64,000 nucleotides of DNA from Ascaris suum (Eukaryota; Nematoda; Chromadorea; Rhabditida; Ascarididae), in contig CM024179.1 of the NCBI GenBank assembly GCA_013433145.1, positions 5,105,501 to 5,169,500 of the forward strand. The letters run 5' to 3'. The notes beneath the pieces were generated by a model that was not told the origin of the DNA, ran no database searches, and saw only the letters and a program-made list of their open reading frames with translations. The translations under genes were made by a program, and so were the position numbers. Below, in pieces: positions 24,111-35,829 of this stretch. Each line of letters begins with the position of its first letter. Position 1 is the first letter of the stretch.

Positions 24111-26028
24111 ATAAATAAAGAAGCAGAGGAAGTAAATAAAGATTTCAAATTTTAAAACGATTACATGTGTTTAGTGGGCAGGTAGACACACCACACATTA
24201 TGCGTATTTCATAATTGATAAGGCGCGTAAAAGGACGAATATAAGCTGAGCTACGTATACGGATGAAGCAGAGGAAGTGACAACAACTTATACGAAAGAA
24301 AAAACATAATTGAAAGCCTCAGGAAAGGGGAAAAGGAACATTGCATAAAAACCGATGAATAGAGCGCCGAAGAAGTGAGCCAGGAAGCAACAGGGCAGCT
24401 ATAATTCAAGTGCTAGTAAATGCACAAATGGGCCACTCCCACATGGACTTCCGCAAGGACTGACCACTGACGATGCCGACAGCGGCAGAAGAATTGCTTT
24501 CATAAATATCATTTGCCATTGCTGCTTGATCAACAACGCTTTTGATGTAGCGCTTTCCCACTGAGGGAGCCTATACTTTTGAAAATTGCAAAAACTTCGT
24601 CTCCAATAATTCTATCGACACATTCCCTCACAGGCGAGATTTAACTACCTACGTGAGGACTTCTGACGACGTTAGTGCACAGAGCTCATTGGTTACGTTG
24701 AAAAAACGCCCACAGGATAAAGGAAACCTTTCTGAAATTCAGGCGCACAGGTAGCTTGGATATTTGCCCCATAATACCTCCTATTTCCTCAATTTCTCTC
24801 ATTTATGCAAGAGAGTTTCTGTTCATTCATAATGAGTGTTTTATAAGCAGTAGTTGTGATAAATCATTATTAACAATTAGTCGTTATTATGAACAATCAC
24901 ATGCACTCCTTCACAAAGGTCAGAGTCAGTACCATAAGCTGACGTATTCAAGGACGCACAGCTAAACTGTACAAACGCCCCATTTATTCACTGTCAGCCG
25001 TAACTCTACGCCATTGGGCGCTGCCAGCGAATGAAAACTTGCAAGTCTGCCACCGGCTCGAAAACAACTTCAGTTACAGTGGAAGAGTGGCTTGTCAAAA
25101 GCAGCAAACCTGGGCAGTGCACGGAATGTCTTCAGACCCGCCACAACATCCACCACCAGCCATCGTTAACTGCCCTGTGAATGCCAGATTGGGGCGCCGT
25201 TTATACGCGCTACTGCAAAATTTGCATACCACGGATTCACCTAGTAACACTGCAACACTGCACACCACGTGCATGAAAACTGCAAAGTTGCAAATCCGGA
25301 AAATATGTGGATAGTAATGGTGAGCGCTGAGCAGTAGCTTTAACCTTGAAGAAGATGGGATTAGCCAATCTGTGTTCGCTGAAGTATGGAATATGCAAAA
25401 ATTTAAGACGTGAAAACGTCAAAATATCCACGACTGAGTTCTACAGCATTTCGCTCTGCAGATTTCCCTCCGCAAAGCCTTGCTCCACATGCTTCGTTCC
25501 ATAGCGATTCGTGCTACAGAGCGTCCTATTACGCGGCTTTTTTTCTGCGGCAGCTAACTGCAGGTCCATCTGACGGATTAAGAAGGTGCAAGAACCAAAC
25601 TATCTTTCATCAAAGCGTTCCGTTGCTTTTCTTCTTTTCGGCTGCTTTGTTCTTAGCAAACGAAGATTTGTGCTAGTATGCGCGGCTCATTTCAATGTCC
25701 GGTCAGATGGTTAGCCTGTTTTCGTACGGAATTGCTCCTAATTTATGCAGGGCGAAGCAGAAACATCGAAAGAGAGGACGGCGTGAAGCACAGAGCAGAA
25801 GGGGTGTGAAAGAAAGTATTATACACTACGCTTGCACACATCAGCAGAGTGCATGACTATAGAGAATAAGGATCTGCCACAAGCGTTCTATGTATGAAAA
25901 CAACATGACGCTTAGCGCGGAAAGAATGCGAAGCGGCTATAGGTGCACTCGAGGCGTGTTCGATTTGCTGACGGGCGGTGCTTGCATCGTTTCTTAAATT
26001 CGGGATTTATTGCTGCTTCTGCACTTAG
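24111..26028. other. No supported gene
   Basis: Only short frames without matching splice partners (for example plus 25039-25314 and 25410-25676). No repeat or RNA gene seen. Confidence 0.35.
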
Positions 26029-26180
26029 AAAAGATTGCCGCAAATGTTGCACCGTTGTGTTGTAATGATAGAAGAAAGACGATTCATGGTCTTGTGAATA
26101 GAAAGTCTGCGTCCGACAAAGAGACGTCGGAAAGCAATCAGCAGGAGAGGTTGCGAAGAGGAAATACAGAACGCGATGCG
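26029..26180 (+). CDS. Candidate internal exon, hydrophilic protein segment
   Basis: The exon is bounded by TTCTGCACTTAG on the left and GCG|GTGAGC on the right, both strong. Two bases complete a codon and 50 codons follow, ending in phase 0. The peptide reads KIAANVAPLCCNDRRKTIHG, then NRKSASDKETSESNQQERLR and NTERDA. It has a paired cysteine followed by long charged and Ser-rich sequence, as in a cytoplasmic tail or loop. I could not place neighbouring exons with confidence. Function unknown. Confidence 0.42.
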
Positions 26181-27460
26181 GTGAGCGATATTGGTGTGAC
26201 TGAGTAACACAAAAACATGGCGAATCGAAGAATCAAGAAAGCGACGACATAGTTTTCGTTTGCATGGATCCCCAAGGCCCATGACAAAGACAGGCGCTGA
26301 CCTGTCAATGATGTCAGTGAAGTTAAAGGAGGCGATTGGATGGAGGGATGGGAAACCTGAGAAGAAATCGAATTGTTTCTGGGAACTTTTCGGATGAGAT
26401 CATCCCGATGTGCATTTGATCAGCCCTTCATTTTGACGGAATAAACGCAGTCAGCCGAGACATGCGCAGTGTGCCGGATTTGAATGCAAATGAACTTTAG
26501 GAAAATTCAAATGGCCTGTCAGCTTCACCGTATCAAATAGTTCTCTTGGTCTGCGCAAATGAGTGTTCACAATGCGGCCTTTTGCACGGCTTCTCTTCAC
26601 CATACCCACAGTGGTTCTTTTCGTCGAGGTTTTTGTGCATTTTATCCATTAAGTGAAGGATGGTAGGTAAATGAGTGTGAGTCACTGTCGGTCGCCTCCA
26701 ACGCATCAAATGCATGCGCGCTGTTATGCCTCTAATATTACTAAAACGATATTCATTGTGCTATACTTTCAACACATGACTGAACTACAACTGCAGTATA
26801 TAACATATTTCCTCATTTGAAATTATAGTAGACTGCATTGAACAATGCTTCAAAAACATTAAATTAATACTGAAATGCATGAGACAAAAGCATATCTTAA
26901 ATTGTTGCTATGTCTTCTTCAACTTGTTGTTGTCGAAACGAGTTCTTCATGGTGCCGCTTAAGCACCTGTTATAGAAATGCTGGAATTTGGCAGCTGGAC
27001 TGAAGAATAGAGGCTTGTGGTCACAGCCGTTGTAGAGACCAGCAGAAGCAACGAAAAGGGTAGCTGGCGGTCATGTGCATGGCAATTTTGTGGCTTCACT
27101 CGTGACTCAGCCAGCCACATGAAAACATTGCCGAGCAGTTCGAAGAAGTGAATGGAATAAGCAAACGGAGCGTAAGGCGCAGCTCTTGTCGTTCCTCTTA
27201 CATGTCCTCCCTTTCATCTGTCACGCATAAAAAGATGTCGTTATTCTCTAGATGAAAATCAGGGCGGGAAGCCTGGTCTCGTTCAAAGATGCGAAAACAT
27301 GGTCCATGCGCAACTGAGCGGACCCCGGCTAGCACATGATCCTATTCTCTGTCTCTCCATCCTCCCTGACCAGCAACGAAGACTTGAAACGAAAAGGAAT
27401 TTGCAAGTCATAATCTCGATGCAAATTGATGGCGTGATGAATTTTTATATCAATACGACC
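26181..27460. other. No supported gene
   Basis: Short frames only (minus 26533-26715 and others), without splice partners. The dispersed repeat begins at 27461. Confidence 0.4.
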
Positions 27461-28062
27461 TGTACTGAACGAAGAAAGAAGAAAATCTTTTCTTTAAGAG
27501 TTTGCGACTTACGTTCAGTAATTCGTTGAGGCGATGCAGCCCGATTTACAGTAGAAGTAGCGTTGAACAAGCGAAATACAGCGCGTGCGATATTACGAAC
27601 AGCAAAGAGTGTAGGGAAATCACGACAGTGTGACGACGGTGCAATATTACGAACAGCAAAGAGTGCACAGAAATTATGATACTTTGACGATGGGAAGGCA
27701 GACAGCAAAACAGGAGCTACCTTAAGCTCCTGACCAGGGCTCCTCCCTGGACGACTCAGCACAACCCGAATGCCGAATTTTTGGTCGGGCAGTTTCCGCT
27801 GCTCCGCCTGGCTCCGCCTTCAATTTTTTCTAATGTATGCAATGTCACCTTTGTTATATTGAAACGTCTAGTTTTTGCACTTCTGTTTTCGCTGGTATGC
27901 AACGTCACCTTTGTTCTATTGAAACGTCTAGTTTCTGCACTTCTGTTTTCGCTGGATGCATCATCGCTTCCGCTTGTTGTTGGTGCCGCTGAGGCGGCTA
28001 GCCCTTGTTTGCTGCACGCTGGCTCCAATGAGCCGCGATGATGCATTTCGCGAATAGCGACA
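27461..28062. repeat. Dispersed repeat, copy 1 (two blocks, with internal tandem duplications)
   Basis: Block 1 (27461-27743) and block 2 (27753-28062) are each closely matched in copy 2 at 55573-55802 and 56337-56586. Copy 1 has a 54-bp tandem duplication (units at 27595 and 27649, each starting ACGAACAGCAAAGAGTG) and a 60-bp tandem duplication (units at 27836 and 27896, each starting TATGCAA). In copy 2 these units are single, and the two blocks are separated by 534 bp of other sequence instead of 9 bp. No terminal inverted repeats or transposase frame are visible. On the minus strand both blocks stay open in both copies (see findings). Most likely a non-autonomous mobile element or a family of duplicated exon-like segments. 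Confidence 0.85.
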
Positions 28063-29403
28063 CGACCATTACACGAACATAAACAAGTATAATCAGGATG
28101 CCCAATGAAAACTGAAAGGCAATGAGCTTAACGTCTATATTTCGTTCAAAAAAAAAAAACCCTTGAGTCGAACAAAGAATAAATAAAATGCAGAAATCGA
28201 GAAAAGGTCAAATGGCAGGGAGACGGCACTCTCTTTCAAATTGCATCATTTCGACGAGGAATGCCTTGAACGGTGAGAAAGTAAGCAACACTTAAGAAAA
28301 CAGCGGCTAAAAACGCAGGGCTTTTTCTTGACCCCTTGCGCATATTTCTCGAGCGTTTTGCCCAAACTGCCCGAATTTGGTCCAAATTTTTAAAGTCGGC
28401 GAAGCAAGCCGAAGAATCTGTCGTTCATCAGCGACTTCGATTTCTTTTAATACTTCTTGGGTCTTTGGAAGAGGAGCTTAACCTCCTATCTCCACTTCTG
28501 TAAACAATCGTCAGGAGAAATGATCGAGTGACTAGTGTTTTATAAAAGAAACAAAGCGTGCTAAGAAAGCATCTGTTACTCAGTTTTAAAAAATATTTCC
28601 TTCATTGTAGAAATCCATTACCTTTAAGCAGTCAAGCCGAGGAAGTCCAAAGCCATCGCAACTTTTTGAAGCTCATATTTACCTGTTTGTTCATATATTT
28701 GTTTGGTTAAAGTAACCGTTTCTGATTTGCACATTTATTCGCTATTGAAACATCTTATGGATAGTTTAGAAAACATGAAGGGATATTAAAAAAGCGAATT
28801 TAAACAGCAGAGGCGATATAAACTAAGAAAATAGTTTACATCGGTTCAGTTTTCTTTGGTTTTGGTTGATGATGGAAACCGATGTTTAAAACCTTTTACA
28901 TTCCACCTCTCCACTTGATACAGGCGACTGAGGACAGAAGCATTTATGCGCGTACACAATCAAAGACAATCGAATGCTGAATTTTATAGCGCCGGATTTT
29001 CAGAACGCCTTTAGAGTTGGGAGTTTTCTCAGAAACTGTGGACGAGAGTGAAATAAGATTTCACTGAGCGAACACTATAAACGGAGAGGTCTGCCCGAGA
29101 GCGTAAGGCGTAATAATGTTTACACATCGGTTAATGGTTAAGATATCCACAAATGATAGCAAATTTGAGGTGGTATACTTTAATTACAAAACCATTTATT
29201 TTAGATGTCTTCAAGTGAAAATCTTCTCTCGGCATAACTCCAGCTAATAAAGAAGAAAATTCATATACGAAAATTTGCAGTCACATTTGTGTACTAATAC
29301 ATCATCGAGACGATGATCAGTCAAAATGAAGCCCGAACTTAGATATTCGCAGTGCGCATTGCAACCAGTTTGGAGTAGTCAGTTTGAACGCTGCCAACTA
29401 CAG
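28063..29403. other. No supported gene
   Basis: AT-leaning sequence without a frame longer than about 60 codons on either strand. A 12-nt poly-A run is near 28149. Possibly upstream intergenic DNA of the plus-strand exons that start at 29404. Confidence 0.45.
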
Positions 29404-29826
29404 TTTAGATTACAATGATCTGCCATCATATTTTCTGCAGTCAATAAACATAGATCTGCGTGAAAATAAGCGCCGTTACCATCAGATGCACAGTAATTTT
29501 GAAACGATGACCAATGGAGATGGTCGGCGTCGGCTGGTAAAATCTAGAGGCTCGAATAATTACTAGCGAAAGTGGTGTTTTTGGAGAAGTGTATGGTTTG
29601 TTGACTTTAGAGTCATCCTTCACGCTGTGACCCTTCACTTCTAACGGAGTATTTCGACTTCAAGCATCACCGGTATTACTTGTTCGTCGGACATACTTCA
29701 TCTTCGTCATCGGTGATTTCGGAAATTGAGGAACACTTCGACCACTCTCAAATCAAACAAGCGATTCGCAAACTCAAAGCTTTCTTAAACGCCGACGAAA
29801 AAGACTGGCAAGTTCATATGCTCTTG
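29404..29826 (+). CDS. Two chained exons, unidentified protein with a helical segment
   Basis: Exon 29404-29536 follows CCAACTACAG and ends at CTG|GTAAAA in phase 0; it reads LDYNDLPSYFLQSINIDLRE then FETMTNGDGRRRL. Exon 29665-29826 follows GACTTCAAG, also in phase 0, and ends at TTG|GTGTTC; it reads a Ser run (GHTSSSSSVISEIEEHFD), then IKQAIRKLKAFLNADEKDW and VHMLL. The intron is 128 nt. The second exon resembles the first helices of a TPR-type repeat (helix, short turn with DEKDW, helix), but this is only a shape argument. A later plus frame at 30232-30438 (FRGYYSVLERALRTNERIHG) could continue the gene. Confidence 0.42.
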
Positions 29827-31874
29827 GTGTTCATAAGGACCTGCTTAGTGCAGCTGTTGCAGTTAACCAGGGGCGAAACCAACCTAGGGCTGGAAAAGAG
29901 AGAATAGCCTTAATTCACAGAAGAACAAAGAGGACTGCAACAAAGCAATAGAGGATGAGGATAAAACAAATGCGCATAATCTGAAGAAAACGCCATTTGA
30001 GAATGTATCATAGAAGAGGACTTGAAAATATGCAACACATATACGTAGTAATTGTCCAAAACTTGAAGCACTGAACATGTGAGCTTACCTGAGGACTACC
30101 AGAAGAATAAGGCATTCTATGGGAGTGGCAAAAGACAAAACACTGCCACCGAGCTTCGGGCAATTTGAAACAGCAGGGTTGCCTCAGGTTTCATGACTTT
30201 CGACATTCTCCTCTTTTCCCTTATTGCGATGAAGTCCTCGTTTGAGGAAGCCATAAATGGTAGAGGACCGAAGTGCTTGAGATCGTGGGAAATAGTGTTC
30301 ATATGCGACGAATTCAGAGGCTATTATTCTGTATTAGAACGGGCTCTTCGCACAAATGAAAGAATTCACGGTCTACTTCAATATTTTTCAATACAAGTGA
30401 AGAGAAGGAATCACCGTGAAACGAGTTCCTTTCAGTAGGAATCTCCCTTCCACTAGATGAACACCTAAAATTTAGGATTGCTGCAAGTCTTTGACTGTGC
30501 TCCTCCCTCCCCCTCCCTCTAACCTCCCCAAATCACCCATAATAAAATTTGGACAAATTTGGTACTTCTGTTCGTTTTCCTTAATAACACACTCCAAGTG
30601 GATCATGCAAGATTATTTACCGGAATCAAAGTAAACCGTTTAGATTGTAAAGAGGCATCAACAAGCTCATAACTGCCAATTTTCACAAACCATTGCTTTT
30701 GCCTGTTTACTGCGTTTTGCTCGAGTGTTTAAGAGGCCGTTGAACTAGTGCGATGTCGTTGCAGTAAACCATTTAGCGACTGCATGCATCTAATGAACAG
30801 ATCTAAAGATGTTCAGATTCTTAATTACGGCAGCTTGTTGCAGGTCTGGTTGAATTTAACCTGCAGATGTTGCAAATTTGATATGCAGCCTTTTTGCTGC
30901 ATACACAGGTGAAACATAATCTGAGGTTCCTGATATGAAACATAGAAGAAACATGAGAGAAACAAAAATGCAACGATTAAACTTTAAAAATGGAGTACAC
31001 GTGAAGAAAATGAAGACATGAGGATATATGTAACCAGACGTGAAAGGATGAAGGCACGTGAGAACTGCAGATTCAACCTCCCGCGGATGGTCTAAAAATA
31101 ATGGCACGATGCGAACACGCATAGCGAGTGCTTTTTCCACTACAATGACGGGAGCTCTTCAAGAAATTATTTAAACAGAGCGACTCGTCAAATTTTGAAA
31201 ACAGCAGCACCAAAAAAAGAAAGAACGGCGACGTTGGAGAATCCGTTTCTCCTTCTTTTTCGCACAAATCGTTCCAAGAACGTCACGACAGCGCATAAGT
31301 TTCTATGGATGAGATATGATAAACTGTTTAATTTCGGACTTTTTACTTGTTGAAGTCTCAGTTAGGGCTGTCATCATCTGCATCAGCACTCGGAAACAAA
31401 CGGGAAAGGAGATAGGCGGCATAGTGGGAAAGGCTGGCGTGCAACGCTCTCCACTACTGTTATTATTGGTGCACACCGTTTTATTGTTTCTCTCAACTAG
31501 TTAAGGAAAGGTTGATATCGTTGCTGTGTCGCGCACAAACTTATCGCCTACAAAGCAAGACAATTCGTGAATGCACTATTTTCGCACGTTATATGCCACT
31601 AATAATTCCATAACTTTTTGAGCTTGAGTCATTCAAGTCATTTTTGAAGAAAGCAATTTTCGAACTCCTAAACTTGTAACTACACAGGGTTCCTCATCCA
31701 GTTTATCTTATTACAATCGCCCCAGTACGACAGTAGGAACTACATATCCCTTTCTTGAATTTTTCCAGTGTAGCCTCCATTGCCTTTTCATTATTCCAGC
31801 CGATCTATAATTTTTTATTCTCTTTATTCTGTCGAAGGCTGATATACAAAAACCCGATTTTCAAATCTACAAAG

Positions 31875-32155
31875 GTGCTTCTCTTCAGGAAAAATATCCA
31901 CGATGCTGAGTTGCACAAACTTCTTGAGGCAATGCATCCCAACTCTCGATCCGCGAATGTCCATCCTATCCTCGTTGGACCTGAATTAAACATCACTATA
32001 ACGACAGCATTCGATAACTCATTAAACCGTGAGCTTGATCTGAAATCATTCCACTTGCAATCAGCAGTTTATTTTGTCAACGATTATTCACTCCTGTCAA
32101 CGATTATTCACTCATGTTTTTCAGCAGGTGCAGTAATAAATTTGAAAACTAAGTG
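31875..32155 (+). CDS. Candidate exon, unidentified protein
   Basis: After a TCAAATCTACAAAG acceptor the frame reads VLLFRKNIHDAELHKLLEAM, then HPILVGPELNITITTAFDNS, then FHLQSAVYFVNDYSLL, and stays open to TGA at about 32154. The sequence contains a short near-perfect duplication (CAACGATTATTCACTC at 32077-32092 and about 32098-32113). Two possible donors (GTTGGA, GTCAAC) make the right end uncertain. No family recognised. Confidence 0.32.
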
Positions 32156-32278
32156 ATTAAGGGGAGGGGGGGGGGGCAGAGGGGTTCTATTCTCCTCTCT
32201 AAAGCGTAGATGGTGAAATATGCGATAAATCAACGTAGATGGTGAAGTTTATTCAGTTCAGTTAATGGCGTTCTTCAG

Positions 32279-32520
32279 GACTGACGGTGGTCGTGGCTCG
32301 AAATGACGTTGGCTCTGGAATAAGTTCTCAACTTTTCTACATTGAAAATGCAACAAGCCGAAATTTTGGATCGGGTTGCGAACTTCACACAGCTATCGAT
32401 ATGGGTCGCGGTCTTTTGCATATAGTTATAGAGGATAGCGCTAAACAAATGCTGGTTTGTTACAAATGGTGCTTAATTATGTTGCAACTAACACTTGGAT
32501 TATGCCGAAAAGATTGCTAG
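32279..32520 (+). CDS. Candidate exon, possible extracellular beta-sandwich segment
   Basis: After GTTCTTCAG the frame reads LTVVVARNDVGSGISSQLFY, then IENATSRNFGSGCELHTAID and MGRGLLHIVIED, to TAG at 32518-32520. The start resembles the last strands of an Ig or fibronectin III domain (a V-A-R-N-x-x-G-x-G pattern), and NAT is a potential glycosylation site. The resemblance is weak and I assign no product. It lies 120 bp after the candidate exon ending at 32155 on the same strand, so both may belong to one gene. Confidence 0.33.
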
Positions 32521-33124
32521 CTCAAAGGTGTGCCAAGTCTTCTCAAACAACAAAATCTTAAATGTAACGAACTGGCAGTTAAACGAGACCGAATTTAAGC
32601 ACATATTCATTTCTAGTTGAATTGAGAAATTGCATGAACGCGGGACACATCTCTGCACGATGCGGGAATTAATCGGCGGTGATGTTACTTAAATCACTCA
32701 TTCAGACTCTATAGAATCCAAGCAAAACAATTGCAGTCAATAAAGTAATCAACTAACTACGGCAAAATACCTGAGGACGGGATCTCTTGCGGAATAGGAG
32801 ATGACTTCAAACTTCATGTTTTTATTGGCATTTGCCTTTTTTCTCAAAAGGGGCACCGATATTGTTTCTCGACATATGTGGTGTACCAAATCATGAAACT
32901 TCGTCCGCTGTCATCTCTATAAGTAATGGACCCCACAATTTCCGATTCTTTAAAGGCACATTTGCATAGGTGGTTGATTGCGCAGGAAAAAGCATATAAG
33001 TCCCTGTTCCATCGTTTTTCTTTCACTAACAAATTATTTTGATGAGCGGAACTGAATTGATATCTTTACACGTATGGCCTTTTGCATTAGTTGGTAGCAT
33101 TGTAATGACTGCAAGGTTATAGAT

Positions 33125-33400
33125 TCACTCATATACGCTATTCGCAACATGTTGCAAATGAGGGGGTATAACGGAAAGGACATTCTTTAGTCCAAGCGAC
33201 GCGAAGGCTAAAATCAGTGAAGATTTCCTAACAACGTTTTCGATTCCAAGTGTCAAAAATGAAGCCCTGCATCTATTAATGGCAATTTCTTGGATTCTTG
33301 CTACGAAAGTTTCGCCGATAGTTACAATTATTTTTAGAGATCTGATAGAAATATTGACTTGAATCTCCTTTTGTAAATATAGCGCGTAAAATTTCTCGAG
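33125..33400 (-). CDS. Candidate 3'-terminal exon, unidentified protein
   Basis: The minus frame reads KFYALYLQKEIQVNISIRSL, then TIGETFVARIQEIAINRCRA, then FASLGLKNVLSVIPPHLQHV and ANSVYE before TGA (33125-33127). It opens after a TTTCTCGAG possible acceptor near 33400. A second minus frame overlaps it upstream (33276-33566, SCHMNAPPYLLDLNHFMLL), which suggests an upstream exon joined by a splice I could not fix. No known domain. Confidence 0.33.
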   Translation of the reverse strand, partial: LEKFYALYLQKEIQVNISIRSLKIIVTIGETFVARIQEIAINRCRASFLTLGIENVVRKSSLILAFASLGLKNVLSVIPPHLQHVANSVYE

Positions 33401-34144
33401 AAATCGAATAGAATTTCTCATTTATGGTTGAGGTAGCAGCTACAAAACAATTCGTTACTAACTGCTTTGACTTTAGGAGCATGAAGTGATTCAAATCAAG
33501 AAGATAAGGGGGAGCATTCATATGACAAGAGTACGCACCGAAACACTCAACATCACTATTTCGCAATTAACTGTTAGAAATTTCTCTTATCTTCTTATCA
33601 AAATGAATTCGGGCAGTTGTATTAACATCTTATCTTATTGAAATGAATTCGGGATAAAAGGAAACGAAAAAGAGGAAGTGCTTAATTCAGCAATTACATT
33701 CTCCAAGCATTTTTATGTGATCAGCTCGGATTCAGTGGAACCTAGCCCCGTATGCACCATCTACCTGTTGGTTCCCTACTTCTTCAGGTCTGTATTTCGA
33801 ATTCGTTTCGAAACTTCAATGCACTCTTGCAGTGAATCACAATAAAGTTCACGTTTGCCAAAGACGTCCGAACACAGATCAATATCCTATAATCATTTAC
33901 TCAAAGTTACAACAAACTGCTTGTTTTCATGGGCCCGTCTGACCTAAGTACGCTATGAGGATGTTGTCTGGGAAAACCGCGAAGATCCGCTTCGTTTTTA
34001 ATCCTCTTTGATCTTCTACAACAATTTACATCCAAGAAAGTAACGTCCTAAAATTCAGAATGGCGTTGATGTGAGGAGGAGTTCAGCATGAGACTCTCGA
34101 ACTATTGCAAACAGCAGCTCATTAATTCCACAGTTTACTCACTT

Positions 34145-34538
34145 TCCTCGTAGCAACTAGCGGAGCGAAGCTTCAGGGCATAGACTACGTGAATACGGTC
34201 TACCCAAAAGACTCGGACATATTGCTCGCTGTTGACACGTACTCGGTTCGTTTAATCCTCTCTGCTCCCGTCTTTAGACCGACCCCAAAGGAAACTATCT
34301 ATTCTATAAGATGGAAGACCGAAATCGTCATAGTATGCATATCTTTCGCGCTATCATGGACTACCCATATTTTTCATTGCATTCTCCCAATACGACAAGC
34401 CGGATCGTATCTGTCAGAGACGGCGACGTATTCAGCGTTGTTGACCGAAATGCGATCATTCTGTGGAAGTTGGTCGACGGTGTCAGGTTGGTAGTGAACA
34501 CAATTTATTTCCGTCTGCAACGAATTTACGAGCTCTGA
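34145..34538 (+). CDS. Candidate exons with beta-propeller-like sequence
   Basis: Two overlapping plus frames read as successive beta strands: VNTVYPKDSDILLAVDTYSV and RLILSAPVFRPTPKETIYSI in the first (to about 34310), then RIVSVRDGDVFSVVDRNAII then LWKLVDGVRL in the second (34311-34490). The S-x-x-D-G-D-V-F-S-V-V-D-R-N-A-I-I-L-W-K pattern is close to WD40 or related propeller blades. The two frames differ by one base and no convincing intron separates them, so either a small intron or an indel must be invoked. A donor after GTCAG|GTTGGTAG-type sequence near 34486 is possible. Named only as propeller-like. Confidence 0.33.
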
Positions 34539-34916
34539 ATGTGCTTTCTCATAAAAAAAGTGACTTGAAAGGAATAATATAAGGTGTGCAAGTCACCTGA
34601 TGGCATATCTTATCCGATGTAAGTCATAGACTGTTTAAGGACGGCTTGGCTTTATGAAGGATCCACGAAGAGGACAGGTGGCGCGGTGAAGGAATTCGAA
34701 AAAATTGGGTGCGTAATATCAAGCATTAATGATGAAGATGGACAGTTGCTCTTCAGGATCCTCCAAGTTAGCAAGAAACATTGAAATCATTTCGCTGCAT
34801 CCATAATGGATAAATGCATTGGAACAAGCTGCATTCTCCAATGACAGAAATCATTCCGAACCGAAATGTCATTGTTCACTGACGTCATGTTTATATATTG
34901 TCATAAAGATGAATGG

Positions 34917-35120
34917 CTATAAAATAAGCATTAAATGATTTTCGTGTGTTATAGCAGTTAGATAAACTCTCAACGCCCTCCTTTTCCTGTAACTTTCCTT
35001 CATCATTGCGCCTTCTACCATACATTTTGTAGACACTGAAAGTAATTCCCATCGTATTTCCCTCCCCCTCTTTATACTGCTTTCACCGATACTTGCAAGC
35101 CGTCGTTTGTTTTGAGCCAT
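34917..35120 (-). CDS. Candidate small basic open frame
   Basis: From an ATG near 35120 the minus frame reads MAQNKRRLASIGESSIKRGR, then EIRWELLSVSTKCMVEGAMM and ends ITHENHLMLIL at TAG. It is strongly basic. It could be a terminal exon (the frame is open further upstream, FSPTKYLLSK) or chance. Included because it is the only plausible coding frame between 34.5 and 35.6 kb. Confidence 0.22.
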   Translation of the reverse strand: MAQNKRRLASIGESSIKRGREIRWELLSVSTKCMVEGAMMKESYRKRRALRVYLTAITHENHLMLIL

Positions 35121-35628
35121 TTTGCTTAACAGATATTTTGTTGGCGAAAATTCTTGTATTCTGGGGGGGAGTGGCGGGTCGGTCATGCACAATTTGACAT
35201 CGACAGTGAAGCAGCAACACCAGCAATAATCTTTTTATCGCATAAAATTGCTTGCACCATGTGTCATTTTATCACAACTCACCTTAAATCACAGCACCAC
35301 TACGCAGCCAATGCAAACCGGAGAAATAGCTAACGATTTGAGCAGTAGCATCGAAACGTGCACAACAGATAAACGAACGAGCACAGGTCAAAGAAACTTT
35401 AGATACTTCCGCTAGAAGGTGATGAGACTTTAATTTACAACAGTTGTTTTTCACGTAAAGGTTACGACTAGCGTTAGTGCCGATAGCACAATTTTTCAAG
35501 GTTCATCTGCGCGAAACGATGCACAATCCTCTTGTGATAGCGAAGGAACATCCAGAATCCCATAAACCAATGACGACCATAAATGTACGGCTAGATGATT
35601 AATTACCATACCGTAATGGCCGTGAAAC

Positions 35629-35790
35629 ATGGCGACGCAAGGAGGGACGTGCACTCAGCTTGGCTCGGAAAATGGAGACACAATGGCGGCAAAGCGTCCG
35701 GAGCCATACAATGATGGCTACGCTGTCTACTTCGTGATATCAACTCTATTTAACTATAGGGAAAGGAAGTGTAGCACAGAAAATCATTTC
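35629..35790 (+). CDS. Candidate 5' exon starting with ATG
   Basis: The ATG at 35629 opens a frame reading MATQGGTCTQLGSENGDTMA then AKRPEPYNDGYAVYFVISTL. The hydrophilic start followed by a semi-hydrophobic run is reminiscent of a membrane protein's N terminus. The likely right limit is a weak GT near 35769. No downstream exon was identified, so this is tentative. Confidence 0.25.
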
Positions 35791-35829
35791 ATTTCTCTCG
35801 GGCATAAAAGCATAAGTGCTCTTTAGCAC